Assembly: GCA_020353135.1 (NCBI GenBank)
Contig: CP070688.1
Location: 2,044,237-2,053,589 of the forward strand
Length of the DNA: 9,353 bases
Direction: 5' to 3'
Source: Chloroflexota bacterium
GTDB taxonomy: Bacteria > Chloroflexota > Anaerolineae > Promineifilales > Promineifilaceae
The position numbers and the translations under genes were made by a program. The notes under the pieces were generated by a model, which was given only the letters and a program-made list of their open reading frames with translations, had not been told where the DNA came from and made no database searches. Shown here piece after piece: positions 1 to 6,427 of the stretch; position 1 is the first letter of the stretch; each line of letters starts with the position of its first letter.

Positions 1-99
1 AGCAGGTAATCCCCGGGATAATGTTAATTGGTAAAATCTGATCAAAAGGAGCACGACCTTGGTCGCGCCTCTTCCGACCGCACTGGTCACTCTATTCAT
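1..99 (-). CDS. yidD: YidD, membrane protein insertion efficiency factor (5' part only)
   Basis: The gene runs off the left edge of the window; only the first 33 codons are visible. YidD is a small membrane-associated protein that helps the YidC insertase place proteins in the cytoplasmic membrane. Reading the minus strand from the ATG at 99-97 gives a basic N-terminus, then LLLIRFYQLTLSRGLPA at residues 17-33. This matches the conserved family start (LIRFYQ...ISP...), which precedes the RCRFxPTCS Cys motif that would lie outside the window. The in-frame TGA about 27 codons upstream limits the start choices to this ATG, the GTG three codons later, or non-ATG codons further up. The gene follows rnpA by 78 nt, the usual rpmH-rnpA-yidD(-yidC) order, and is probably cotranscribed with it. 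Identification rests on 33 residues plus context. Confidence 0.8.
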   Translation of the reverse strand, partial: MNRVTSAVGRGATKVVLLLIRFYQLTLSRGLPA

Positions 100-177
100 A
101 TAACGCCCAGCCTTGCTCGCAAAAACGGAATGAAGAACTACTCTGATCCAGAGTCACATCGTTCGATTCGTCCGATA

Positions 178-522
178 TCACAGGTCTTCCTTCAGCAGTT
201 GGGCCCGATTCAGAACCCGGCCGACCGAATCGTCGATTTGGGCCACTGAAGAATCGGCCGCCGCCCTGCGGGCGATGAACAGACAGTCCCAACCATTGGA
301 GATGCAACCGTGGCGCCTTCGGACGGCCTCACGCAACAGGCGCTTGGCCCGATTTCTAGCAGTGGCCTTACCCACTTGCCGGCCGGCGGAAAAGCCGAAT
401 CGGCTAATCGACGCCCCATTGGCCCTGACAACCAGTACAAGCAGCGGGTGATGGATTCTGCGGCCATGCTGGTGCAGTAGCTTGAAATCAGACGCATGTC
501 GTAGCCGATAGCGTCGCCGCAT
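178..522 (-). CDS. rnpA: Ribonuclease P protein component
   Basis: RnpA is the small basic protein subunit of RNase P. It binds the catalytic RNA and the 5' leader of precursor tRNAs, so that the enzyme can cut mature tRNA 5' ends. The protein is 114 aa, the normal length. It opens with the typical RYRLRHASDFKLLHQHG stretch. The family signature follows: RFGFSAGRQVGKA at residues 41-53, then the arginine-rich RNR motif (ARNRAKRLLREAVR, about 55-68), which forms the conserved helix. The ATG lies only 3 nt after the rpmH stop codon, with no strong Shine-Dalgarno of its own, which suggests translational coupling to rpmH. It is expected to be transcribed from the rpmH promoter at 901-928. Function is clear from motifs and position. 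Confidence 0.96.
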   Translation of the reverse strand: MRRRYRLRHASDFKLLHQHGRRIHHPLLVLVVRANGASISRFGFSAGRQVGKATARNRAKRLLREAVRRRHGCISNGWDCLFIARRAAADSSVAQIDDSVGRVLNRAQLLKEDL

Positions 523-525
523 CCG

Positions 526-756
526 CTATGAATGCTTGCCGCCGGTGGCTTTCTTCATCGTTCGATAGCTTACAGCGCGCGTTCCGTTCCAGTTGATTCG
601 CTTAACGTGGTTGTTCTTGCTGACGCTCAAGACGCTGCGTCCTTTGCTGCGTCGATGCTTGAGCACCTTTCGACCGCCGCGCGATTTCATACGCTTACGA
701 AAGCCGTGCACGCGCACTCGGCGGCGAATCTTCGGCTGATAAGTGCGTTTAGGCAT
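526..756 (-). CDS. rpmH: Large ribosomal subunit protein bL34 with C-terminal extension
   Basis: bL34 is a small, very basic protein of the 50S subunit. Residues 1-47 ([20 protein letters not shown] through GRSVLSVSK) cover the entire usual L34 of about 44-47 aa, including KRTYQP, HGFRKRM, GRKVL and RRSKGR. The frame then continues for 29 more residues (48-76, starting [11 protein letters not shown] and ending GGKHS), which I do not recognise as part of the family. The extension ends with a TAG just 3 nt before the rnpA ATG, so it fills what would otherwise be the rpmH-rnpA spacer. The start ATG is preceded by GGAGAGG (764-770) with 7 nt spacing. First gene of the rpmH-rnpA-yidD unit. The core is certain; whether the extension is a conserved lineage feature is unknown. 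Confidence 0.95.
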   Translation of the reverse strand: MPKRTYQPKIRRRVRVHGFRKRMKSRGGRKVLKHRRSKGRSVLSVSKNNHVKRINWNGTRAVSYRTMKKATGGKHS

Positions 757-770
757 AAATCATCCTCTCC

Positions 771-797
771 AAAAAAACGAGGGCCTGATAGCCCTCG
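771..797 (-). terminator. Intrinsic terminator or attenuator in the rpmH leader
   Basis: On the minus strand a perfect 7-bp GC-rich stem (CGAGGGC / GCCCTCG, 778-784 with 791-797) closes a 6-nt loop and is followed at once by seven T residues (771-777). This is a standard Rho-independent terminator reading leftwards. The rpmH Shine-Dalgarno begins at the next base (770). There is no room for a promoter between hairpin and gene, so RNA made from the promoter at 901-928, or read through from murA, must pass it to express rpmH. It may therefore be a regulated attenuator. Alternatively it is a leaky terminator that trims murA read-through. I see no convincing competing antiterminator, only short hairpins further up the leader. 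Confidence 0.8.
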
Positions 798-900
798 AGA
801 TGTTCAAATCACTCCGTTTCCGAGTTGATCGTTTCCTTCCCGACTTGTGGCTGGAAACAACCCGATCTCCTGGATAAACGTACCTTCAAGGCGACAGGAA

Positions 901-928
901 ATTATACATGACGCCAGGGGCGTGTCAA
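901..928 (-). promoter_or_regulatory. Sigma-70-type promoter for rpmH-rnpA-yidD
   Basis: The minus strand has TTGACA (928-923), a 16-nt spacer and TATAAT (906-901), both hexamers perfect consensus. The expected transcription start is near 894, which gives a leader of about 138 nt before the rpmH ATG. Within that leader the RNA can form short hairpins (for example GTTTCC with GGAAAC, and a small ACTCG-GAAA stem) and then the terminator at 771-797. Consensus promoters are typical of ribosomal protein genes. Confidence 0.85.
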
Positions 929-935
929 ATGCCAC

Positions 936-974
936 GGCGCCCTTTGGCCATCCACAGCTGGCCTCTCAGGCGCC
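936..974. repeat. Inverted repeat upstream of the rpmH promoter
   Basis: GGCGCC at 936-941 and 969-974 form outer arms, and TGGCC/GGCCA (about 945-949 and 958-962) form inner arms around an 8-nt loop. No T-run follows on either strand, so it is not a standard terminator. It lies between the murA stop and the -35 box of the rpmH promoter. It could stabilise the murA mRNA 3' end or be a protein-binding site; no function can be read from sequence. Confidence 0.4.
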
Positions 975-1023
975 GCTTATTCTGGTCTCAATTTGTGCTT
1001 AAACTTGACGCTCCGAAAGCCGG

Positions 1024-2322
1024 CTAGTCGTCGTTCTCTCGCCGGATGTTCGCGCCCAGTGACTGGAGCTTCTGTTCAATGGCTTCGTAGCCGCGCTCGA
1101 CCTGTTGAGCATTGTGTATCGTGCTAGTGCCGCGGGCGCAGAGCGCGGCCAGAATCATAGCCATTCCAGCCCGAATGTCCGGGCTGGTTACACCCTGCGG
1201 ATTGGCGTACAGCGGACTCGGGCCCTGCACCAGCACCCGGTGTGGATCACAGAGGACGATACGAGCACCCATGAAAATGAGCTTGTCGACGAAGAAGAAC
1301 CGGCTCTCATACATCCAGTCATGGAGTAGAACCGAGCCCGCTGCCTGCGATGCGATGACCACGGCGATACTCATCAGGTCGGGTGGAAAGCCCGGCCATG
1401 GATGGGGCTTTATCTCTGGAATCCGACCGCCGAGCGCCGGTGCGATTTCCAATGATTGGTTGGCCGGCACCAGAATGTCTTCACCTTCATTTTGCCAACA
1501 GACGCCTAGTCTCCGGTAAACCTGGCCGATCATCCCCAGGTTAGCCGGTTCAGCTTTCCGGATAATAATCTCGCCGCCGGTCAATGCCGCGGCTCCTATG
1601 AAACTGCCGACTTCCATGTAATCGGCCCCAATCGTGTATTCGCCGCCCCCCAACCGATCGACGCCCTGAATCATCAGTCGACTTGTCCCTAAACCCTCTA
1701 TCTTCGCGCCTAGTTGATTCAGGAAACGACACAAGTCCTCAGTGTGCGGTTCCCGCGCCGCGTTGTCGATGATTGTTTGACCCTTGGCCAGAACGGCAGC
1801 CATCAGGGTGTTTTCGGTAGCCGTGACACTGGCTTCAGCCTGCAGAAGATAGCCGGCGCCGCGCAGGAACTCAGACTGCATGTCAAATGTGCCGTCATGG
1901 TTGAGAGACACTTGGACGCCCAAGGCTTCGAGACCCTGAACGTTGGTGTCCAGTGGCCGGCCGCCTATTACATCTCCTCCAGGTCCCGGCAAGGTGACTT
2001 GGCCCAGACGCGCCAGCAGCGGTCCCGAGAAAACGAATGAGGCTCGAATCCGGCTGGCCAGCTGCCCATCTATTTCGGTCTTGTCTATCTCGGCCGCGTG
2101 TATGCGCCAGCTTCCTGGACCCAGCGATGCAATCTCAGCCCCCAGATCACGCATGATTGCCAGCGCTGTCTGGACATCGTCGATATCAGGGATATTGTGC
2201 AGAATGACCGGTTCTTCGGTCATCAGGCAGGCTGGTATCAATTTCAGCGCCGCATTCTTGTTGCCGCTGGCGGTGATTGTGCCTTGCAGTCTATGACCGC
2301 CTTCGATGATTAGCTGGCTCAT
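1024..2322 (-). CDS. murA: UDP-N-acetylglucosamine 1-carboxyvinyltransferase, Asp-type active site
   Basis: MurA transfers enolpyruvate from phosphoenolpyruvate to UDP-GlcNAc, the first committed cytoplasmic step of peptidoglycan synthesis. The 432-aa length is normal for this inside-out alpha/beta-barrel enzyme. Visible landmarks are the N-terminal SGNKNAAL with catalytic Lys22 and Asn23, and SRIRASFVFSGPLLARLG (about 90-107). The active-site loop is GPGGDVIGGRPLD (113-125) with Arg122, followed by PGFPPD carrying the general-base Asp, and by the C-terminal RAGMAMILAAL and ERGYEAIEQKL motifs. The loop residue that is Cys115 in E. coli is Asp117 here, as in Mycobacterium tuberculosis and Chlamydia. 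Fosfomycin alkylates that Cys, so natural resistance is expected. The ATG has GAGG 8 nt upstream. It is transcribed alone from the promoter at 2392-2420. Confidence 0.95.
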   Translation of the reverse strand: MSQLIIEGGHRLQGTITASGNKNAALKLIPACLMTEEPVILHNIPDIDDVQTALAIMRDLGAEIASLGPGSWRIHAAEIDKTEIDGQLASRIRASFVFSGPLLARLGQVTLPGPGGDVIGGRPLDTNVQGLEALGVQVSLNHDGTFDMQSEFLRGAGYLLQAEASVTATENTLMAAVLAKGQTIIDNAAREPHTEDLCRFLNQLGAKIEGLGTSRLMIQGVDRLGGGEYTIGADYMEVGSFIGAAALTGGEIIIRKAEPANLGMIGQVYRRLGVCWQNEGEDILVPANQSLEIAPALGGRIPEIKPHPWPGFPPDLMSIAVVIASQAAGSVLLHDWMYESRFFFVDKLIFMGARIVLCDPHRVLVQGPSPLYANPQGVTSPDIRAGMAMILAALCARGTSTIHNAQQVERGYEAIEQKLQSLGANIRRENDD

Positions 2323-2391
2323 CAGGTTGACCTCATGTTTAACTTAGCAGAGTCGCTCATGCACCGATCAACGACCGATCTTGACGGATCG

Positions 2392-2420
2392 ATTCTAGCC
2401 GTCTGCATATGCCGGGTCAA
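2392..2420 (-). promoter_or_regulatory. Sigma-70-type promoter for murA
   Basis: Minus strand: TTGACC (2420-2415), a 17-nt spacer and TAGAAT (2397-2392), each one mismatch from consensus. The start should be near 2385, leaving a leader of about 60 nt that contains several GATC-bearing short repeats. It lies in the 249-bp divergent spacer between murA and the hydrolase gene. Confidence 0.7.
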
Positions 2421-2571
2421 TAATCGCCGCTATGTGCCGTCAGGCTTTCCCGGAACCAGGAGCGCAGCGCGTTGTAGAACTTCCTCGTCTGGTCATTAAC
2501 TCCCTGCAGAGTGAAACCTAGTAGATCAGAGCTTGTTCGTGTAAACTGTCGACGACGATGTGGAGAGTTGG

Positions 2572-3339
2572 ATGCCTTTAATCAACTTAAACGACCAGCA
2601 ACTATTCTACGCTGCGCGAGCGCTAGATCGCCGGCCGGTAATCCTGCTGATACATGGCGCGGCCGGTTCGCACCTCGATTGGCCGCCTCAGCTGAGATTC
2701 ATCGAAGGCATGGGAGATTGCGCTGTCGACTTGCCCGGACACGGGCGCTCGGCAAAACCAGGCCGCGCTTCGGTGAGCGCCTATGCCGACGATGTGCTGG
2801 CTCTGGTGGAGACGCTGAACCTGACTGAGATTGTAATCGTAGGTCACTCAATGGGTGGCGCCATCGCGATGGAGATCGCCTTACGCCGGCCGGTAGAGAT
2901 AGTTGCCTTAGTCCTGGTAGCAACCGGCGCTCGTCTTAGAGTGAACGAAACGATTCTTGACCTGGTGACCGACGACTACGAACAGGTTGTCGAGTTCGTG
3001 ACCGCGCTGGCCTGGGGTGAAGATGCCCCTCCTGAGACCGTCGGGCGTGGCCGGGCAATGATGATGGAATGTGACCCGACCGCGGTCGAACAAGATTATA
3101 TGGCCTGCAACGACTTTGACGTGATGGCTGACATCGGGTCGCTTACAATTCCCACGCTGGTCTTGACCGGGAGCGAAGACCAGCTTACCCCACCTAAGTA
3201 CGGCCGTTTTCTCGCTGAAAATATCCCCGGAGCGGAGTATGTGGCGATTGACGATGCCGGCCACATGCTGGCCCAAGAACGGCCGGACGAAGTGGCCCAT
3301 GCCATTATTGATTTCACAAGACGCCGGCTAAAACACTGA
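2572..3339 (+). CDS. Alpha/beta-fold hydrolase
   Basis: A 255-aa single-domain alpha/beta hydrolase of the MhpC/haloperoxidase-like type. Visible elements are the oxyanion-hole HGAAGSHLDW (28-37), DLPGHGRS, and the nucleophile elbow GHSMGG with Ser93. The acid Asp203 sits in TGSEDQLTPP, and the base His231 sits in DDAGHMLAQERPDEV. All three triad members are present, so it should be active as an esterase, lipase-like or C-C bond hydrolase; the substrate cannot be deduced. Positions 120-180 form a lid region with no special motif. I chose the ATG at 2572, because GGAGAG sits at 2562-2567 and the protein then begins MPLINLNDQQLFY as in relatives. A GTG at 2560 would add four residues and overlap that ribosome site. 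Monocistronic, divergent from murA and convergent with rdgB; no clear promoter seen. Confidence 0.9.
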   Translation: MPLINLNDQQLFYAARALDRRPVILLIHGAAGSHLDWPPQLRFIEGMGDCAVDLPGHGRSAKPGRASVSAYADDVLALVETLNLTEIVIVGHSMGGAIAMEIALRRPVEIVALVLVATGARLRVNETILDLVTDDYEQVVEFVTALAWGEDAPPETVGRGRAMMMECDPTAVEQDYMACNDFDVMADIGSLTIPTLVLTGSEDQLTPPKYGRFLAENIPGAEYVAIDDAGHMLAQERPDEVAHAIIDFTRRRLKH

Positions 3340-3374
3340 CGTGACGCCGGCGATCAGGAGCCGCTGCCTATACC

Positions 3375-3974
3375 CTAATCTCCTGCCAGTATCTTCCGCA
3401 GCAACGGGGTTATGGCGGCAAACGCGCGGCCGCGATGGCTAATGCGATGCTTCTCACCGGCCGCCAGTTGGGCCATCGTCCTCCCTTTATCCGGCAAATA
3501 GAAGATCGGATCATAGCCGAAACCCCCTTCGCCGGCCGACTCCAAGGCGATCACTCCTTCACAAACGCCGCTCGCCGTGCCAACCATTGCTGTCGGCGTG
3601 GACAATGCCACCACACAACGAAAACGAGCCTTGCGTTCGGGCCAGCGAACCCCTCTTAACTCCTCTAATAGCAATTCGTAACGCTGTACGGGCGACAGTC
3701 CCTCTCCACCATATCGGGCCGTGTGCACGCCTGGCCGATCGTCCAGCGCGTCTACTTCCAGTCCAGAATCGTCGGCCAGCGTCAAAAGGCCCGACTGTGC
3801 AGCGTAGCCGGATGCTTTTAGCTTCGCGTTCTCCTCAAATGTCTGACCGGTCTCCGCTACTTCTTCTACGCCTGGTATATCCTCAAGACCCAACCACTTG
3901 ATCTGCAGATCGGCTAGCATGTCAGCCAATTCTGCTACTTTCCCCTTGTTCCGCGTTGCGACCAACAACTTCAC
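3375..3974 (-). CDS. rdgB: XTP/dITP diphosphatase (non-canonical purine NTP pyrophosphatase)
   Basis: RdgB/HAM1 hydrolyses dITP, dXTP and ITP to monophosphates and pyrophosphate, keeping deaminated purines out of DNA and RNA. The 199-aa protein has the N-terminal KLLVATRNKGK substrate loop, ETGQTFEENAKLKA, and the metal-binding LADDSGLEVDALDDRPGV (Asp68 and Asp69). It also has ARYGG, the GGFGYDPIF(Y)LP motif and the C-terminal SHRGRAFA. The start is a choice between two GTG codons. AGGAGGA at 3984-3990 touches the one at 3983 but lies 9 nt from the one at 3974, so 3974 is preferred; using 3983 adds three residues. A TATAGT box at 4006-4011 could be its -10, but there is no good -35. Divergent from the DUF177 gene and convergent with the hydrolase. 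Confidence 0.94.
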   Translation of the reverse strand: MKLLVATRNKGKVAELADMLADLQIKWLGLEDIPGVEEVAETGQTFEENAKLKASGYAAQSGLLTLADDSGLEVDALDDRPGVHTARYGGEGLSPVQRYELLLEELRGVRWPERKARFRCVVALSTPTAMVGTASGVCEGVIALESAGEGGFGYDPIFYLPDKGRTMAQLAAGEKHRISHRGRAFAAITPLLRKILAGD

Positions 3975-4034
3975 TCGCTTCACTCCTCCTATTGTCCTCG
4001 AGCTTACTATAGCCTTAGCGCACTATTCCGCCCG

Positions 4035-4064
4035 TTGACGCTCTTCAGGCCGGCATGTTATACT
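4035..4064 (+). promoter_or_regulatory. Promoter for the DUF177-obg unit
   Basis: TTGACG (4035-4040), an 18-nt spacer and TATACT (4059-4064). The -10 is preceded by TG plus one base, forming an extended -10 element. The predicted start is near 4071, about 50 nt before the GTG start of the DUF177 gene. Confidence 0.7.
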
Positions 4065-4120
4065 CGCTCGATAACAAGGAGCCGAGACTTGGCCCTTGAT
4101 TCCACTTTGAGGAATTCCCG

Positions 4121-4636
4121 GTGACAAACAAGAAACCATCACGTTTGCGCTTCAACTTCGGATTCCTTCTAGAAGCGAATCCCGGCACCAGCCGGACCAT
4201 CGAGCTGGATTATCCGTCGATCCTGCTGGAAGACGAAGTATTGTTGGAGCCACTGACGGGCGTTTTTCAGGCTATTCGAAACTCAAAAGGAATTTACATC
4301 ACGGGCAGATTAGCCTCAAACGCCGAAGCTGAGTGTGCCCGGTGTCTGGACCCGATCCGTCTGCCAATAGAAATTGAGCTTGATGATCTTTACTACCACC
4401 CGCCACAGACGGCGCCGGCCGGAGAGTTCTCCGTTGGCGAGGACGGTTTCATCGATCTGGCGCCATTGGTGCGCCAATTGAGCCTTCTCGCGATGCCGAT
4501 GCAGCCCTTCTGCCGGCCTGACTGTAAAGGCCTTTGCGCCGAGTGCGGCCAAAACCTGAATGACGGCGACTGCCATTGCGAAACAGATACGATTGATCCG
4601 CGCTTGTCCGCCTTGCGCAACCTTCTCGATAACTGA
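4121..4636 (+). CDS. DUF177/YceD family protein
   Basis: Members of this family (YceD in E. coli) are linked genetically to 23S rRNA accumulation and ribosome biogenesis; the molecular activity is not established. The 171-aa protein shows the family cysteines: C72xxC75 (CARC), then C131, C135, C139 and C142 in the PxCxxDCKGLCxxCGxNLN signature, and C151xC153 at the end. These Cys clusters probably bind zinc. The GTG start has GAGGA 7 nt upstream. In many bacteria rpmF (L32) follows directly; here the next gene is obg, 77 nt away, and no L32 frame is present between them. Shared transcription with obg is likely from spacing and strand, which fits a ribosome-assembly role for both. Confidence 0.9.
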   Translation: MTNKKPSRLRFNFGFLLEANPGTSRTIELDYPSILLEDEVLLEPLTGVFQAIRNSKGIYITGRLASNAEAECARCLDPIRLPIEIELDDLYYHPPQTAPAGEFSVGEDGFIDLAPLVRQLSLLAMPMQPFCRPDCKGLCAECGQNLNDGDCHCETDTIDPRLSALRNLLDN

Positions 4637-4713
4637 GCCTATTTGGGACACGTGGAGGCCACATTAGGCACATGTTATCCTTATTTGCGGCCCGCTGACG
4701 ACTGAAGAAGTGC

Positions 4714-5976
4714 ATGTTTTACGATCAGGCAAAGATATACGTGCGGAGCGGAGACGGCGGCGATGGTATGATCGGCTTCCGCCGCGAGAAGCACGTTCCC
4801 CGAGGTGGACCGGACGGCGGTGATGGTGGACGAGGCGGCGACGTACGTTTCGTCGTAAGCCGGCATGACAGCACCCTGGTTCGCTACCACCGTAAGAATC
4901 ACTTCCGGGCCGGCAACGGCGGCCACGGCAGTCGTAAAAGAATGACCGGCGCCAACGGAGAGAGCTTGCGCCTAAAGGTGCCGGCCGGCACCTTGATCCG
5001 CGACGCCGAGAACGGTGAACTGCTGGCCGATCTGATGCAAGACGACCAGGAAGTTTTGATCTTGGAAGGCGGCCGTGGTGGTCGGGGAAACGTTCGGTTC
5101 GCATCAAGCACCAACCAGGCCCCCCGGCTGGCCGAGCGCGGAGAGCCCGGACAGGAACGTTGGCTGACGCTAGAACTCAAGCTGATTGCCGATGTTGGCA
5201 TTGTCGGCGTACCCAATGCCGGAAAGTCGACGCTTCTGTCGGTGGTTAGTTCCGCCAGACCCAAGATCGCCGATTATCCTTTCACTACGCTGCAGCCCAA
5301 CCTGGGTGTCGTCGATTTGGGCGAATACCAATCCCTGGTCCTGGCTGACATTCCGGGGCTGATTGAAGGCGCGGCCGGAGGCGCCGGGCTTGGGCATGAC
5401 TTTTTGCGCCACATTGAGCGCACTCGGGCGCTGATACATTTGCTCGACGGGGCTGCTAACGACCCGCTAGAAGATTGGGCGATGATCAACCAGGAATTGG
5501 CTCTCTACGATGCTCATTTGGAACAGAAACCGCAGATTGTGGTCCTGAATAAAATGGATTTGCCAGACGCCCAAGCCTGGGAGCCGATCATCAGAGAACA
5601 GATCGAGGCTTCAAGCTATCAGTTTTGCGCTATTTCGGCGGCCAGTGGTGAAGGAATCCGAACGATGCTATTCGAGGTTGCCGCACTATTAGAGAACGCG
5701 CCTCAGCAAGATGCCCTTGCCGAAGAAACGGCCACCATCCGCCCGGCGCCTGATGAAGATGCATTTAAGATTAGCCGCGAGGAAGACGGTTGGCGTGTGG
5801 AAGGTCGGCGAATTGAGCGTGTGGCTGCCATGACCTATTGGGAATTTGAGGCAACCACGCGCCGATTTCAGCAGATACTTGAGACGATGGGCATTAGTAA
5901 CGCGTTGTTGGAGGCGGGCATCGACAGTGGTGATATGGTCTACATTGGAGAAGAAGTATTGGAATGGAGCGAATAG
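4714..5976 (+). CDS. obg: GTPase Obg (ribosome assembly and stress)
   Basis: Obg is an essential GTPase that binds the 50S subunit during late assembly and connects it to (p)ppGpp status. The 420-aa protein has all three domains. The glycine-rich Obg fold spans about 1-158 (SGDGGDG, GGPDGGDGGRGG, GGRGGRGN). The G domain spans about 159-330, with P-loop GVPNAGKS (165-172), switch TTLQPNLG (191-198), DIPG (212-215), NKMD (279-282) and SAA (308-310). The C-terminal OCT domain spans about 350-419, with FKISREEDGWRVEG, MGISNALLEAGIDSGD and IGEEVLEW. The OCT domain is absent from proteobacterial Obg and typical of Gram-positive-type relatives. Only a weak GAAG-like ribosome site precedes the ATG. 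Usual partners rplU and rpmA are not adjacent here. No clear terminator follows. Confidence 0.97.
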   Translation: MFYDQAKIYVRSGDGGDGMIGFRREKHVPRGGPDGGDGGRGGDVRFVVSRHDSTLVRYHRKNHFRAGNGGHGSRKRMTGANGESLRLKVPAGTLIRDAENGELLADLMQDDQEVLILEGGRGGRGNVRFASSTNQAPRLAERGEPGQERWLTLELKLIADVGIVGVPNAGKSTLLSVVSSARPKIADYPFTTLQPNLGVVDLGEYQSLVLADIPGLIEGAAGGAGLGHDFLRHIERTRALIHLLDGAANDPLEDWAMINQELALYDAHLEQKPQIVVLNKMDLPDAQAWEPIIREQIEASSYQFCAISAASGEGIRTMLFEVAALLENAPQQDALAEETATIRPAPDEDAFKISREEDGWRVEGRRIERVAAMTYWEFEATTRRFQQILETMGISNALLEAGIDSGDMVYIGEEVLEWSE

Positions 5977-6007
5977 GTCCTCAACAGGTCGGCAGCGGCG
6001 CGTGGAG

Positions 6008-6208
6008 CTACGACTCCGATTCTTCCTCAACAGGCTCGATCACGTATCGCTTCATTTGAGCCACTGGCACTTTGATCTGTTTGCGGCAATTGATGCACTC
6101 CAGCGAGTGGTACTTCTGGCCCTTTTCGGTGGCTTTTGCAACAGCCTGGGCCATGTAATCCCTGGACAAGTTGAATGTGTGGCGGCAGTAGGAACATCGG
6201 ACATTCAT
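6008..6208 (-). CDS. Small zinc-ribbon protein of unknown function
   Basis: A 66-aa protein with two CxxC knuckles: C5-C8 (RCSYCRHTF) and C38-C41 (ECINCRKQIKVP), with a His at 34. The spacing and the flanking hydrophobic and basic residues fit a zinc ribbon. The middle (residues 16-34) is probably helical, and the tail is acidic (EPVEEESES). No enzymatic motif is present. Such small ribbons often bind nucleic acid or act as adaptors, but nothing here identifies the partner. The ATG is preceded by GGAGAG with 7-nt spacing, which supports real translation. It is convergent with obg, with 31 nt between the stops, and appears to be a single-gene unit. Confidence 0.8.
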   Translation of the reverse strand: MNVRCSYCRHTFNLSRDYMAQAVAKATEKGQKYHSLECINCRKQIKVPVAQMKRYVIEPVEEESES

Positions 6209-6244
6209 AGTTAACTCTCCGTTTTGCAGCAGGTTTGGATCACT

Positions 6245-6250
6245 ATTATA
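6245..6250 (-). promoter_or_regulatory. Possible -10 element for the zinc-ribbon gene
   Basis: A perfect TATAAT on the minus strand lies 37 nt upstream of the ATG at 6208. No recognisable -35 is found at 16-18 nt, so this may need an activator or be chance. Confidence 0.4.
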
Positions 6251-6350
6251 GCCTACTGCGGACGGTACTGCCCGACAGTTTCCTGATCACCCGGCGCCAA
6301 TAGCCTCAATCTGGTTGGCTGGAGCTCTCGAAGGCAGCCAATTCCCTGGC

Positions 6351-6379
6351 TTGACACGTGCAGCTCTTTGAACTATCCT
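6351..6379 (+). promoter_or_regulatory. Sigma-70-type promoter for the recombinase-like gene
   Basis: TTGACA (6351-6356), a 17-nt spacer and TATCCT (6374-6379). The -35 is perfect and the -10 keeps the key TA...T bases. The start should be near 6386, about 40 nt before the ATG at 6428. The rest of the 219-bp spacer (6209-6427) shows only weak GCCA/TGGC dyads. Confidence 0.7.
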
Positions 6380-6427
6380 GTGGGACGATAACTATACGAA
6401 GTCAGCGCATCCGACAAGGAGTTTCGC

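Noticed and set aside
532..828. 98-codon plus-strand open frame
   Set aside because: It lies antisense over rpmH and its leader, crosses the terminator, and has no family resemblance or ribosome site.
949..957. CCATCCACA, resembling a DnaA box
   Set aside because: It matches only 7 of 9 positions of TTATCCACA, is single, and has no AT-rich unwinding region beside it; not evidence for oriC.
1112..1519. 135-codon plus-strand open frame inside murA
   Set aside because: Antisense shadow of a well-conserved gene; no domain or upstream ribosome site.
2323..2390. GATC-rich short repeats in the murA leader as an operator
   Set aside because: The repeats are 4-7 bp and irregular; chance cannot be excluded.
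3318..3353. GCCGGC dyad at the hydrolase/rdgB convergence as a terminator
   Set aside because: The loop is long, no T-run follows on either strand, and GCCGGC is common throughout the window.
4664..5107. 147-codon minus-strand open frame inside obg
   Set aside because: Arg/Ser-rich low-complexity translation caused by the GC-rich glycine repeats of Obg; antisense shadow.
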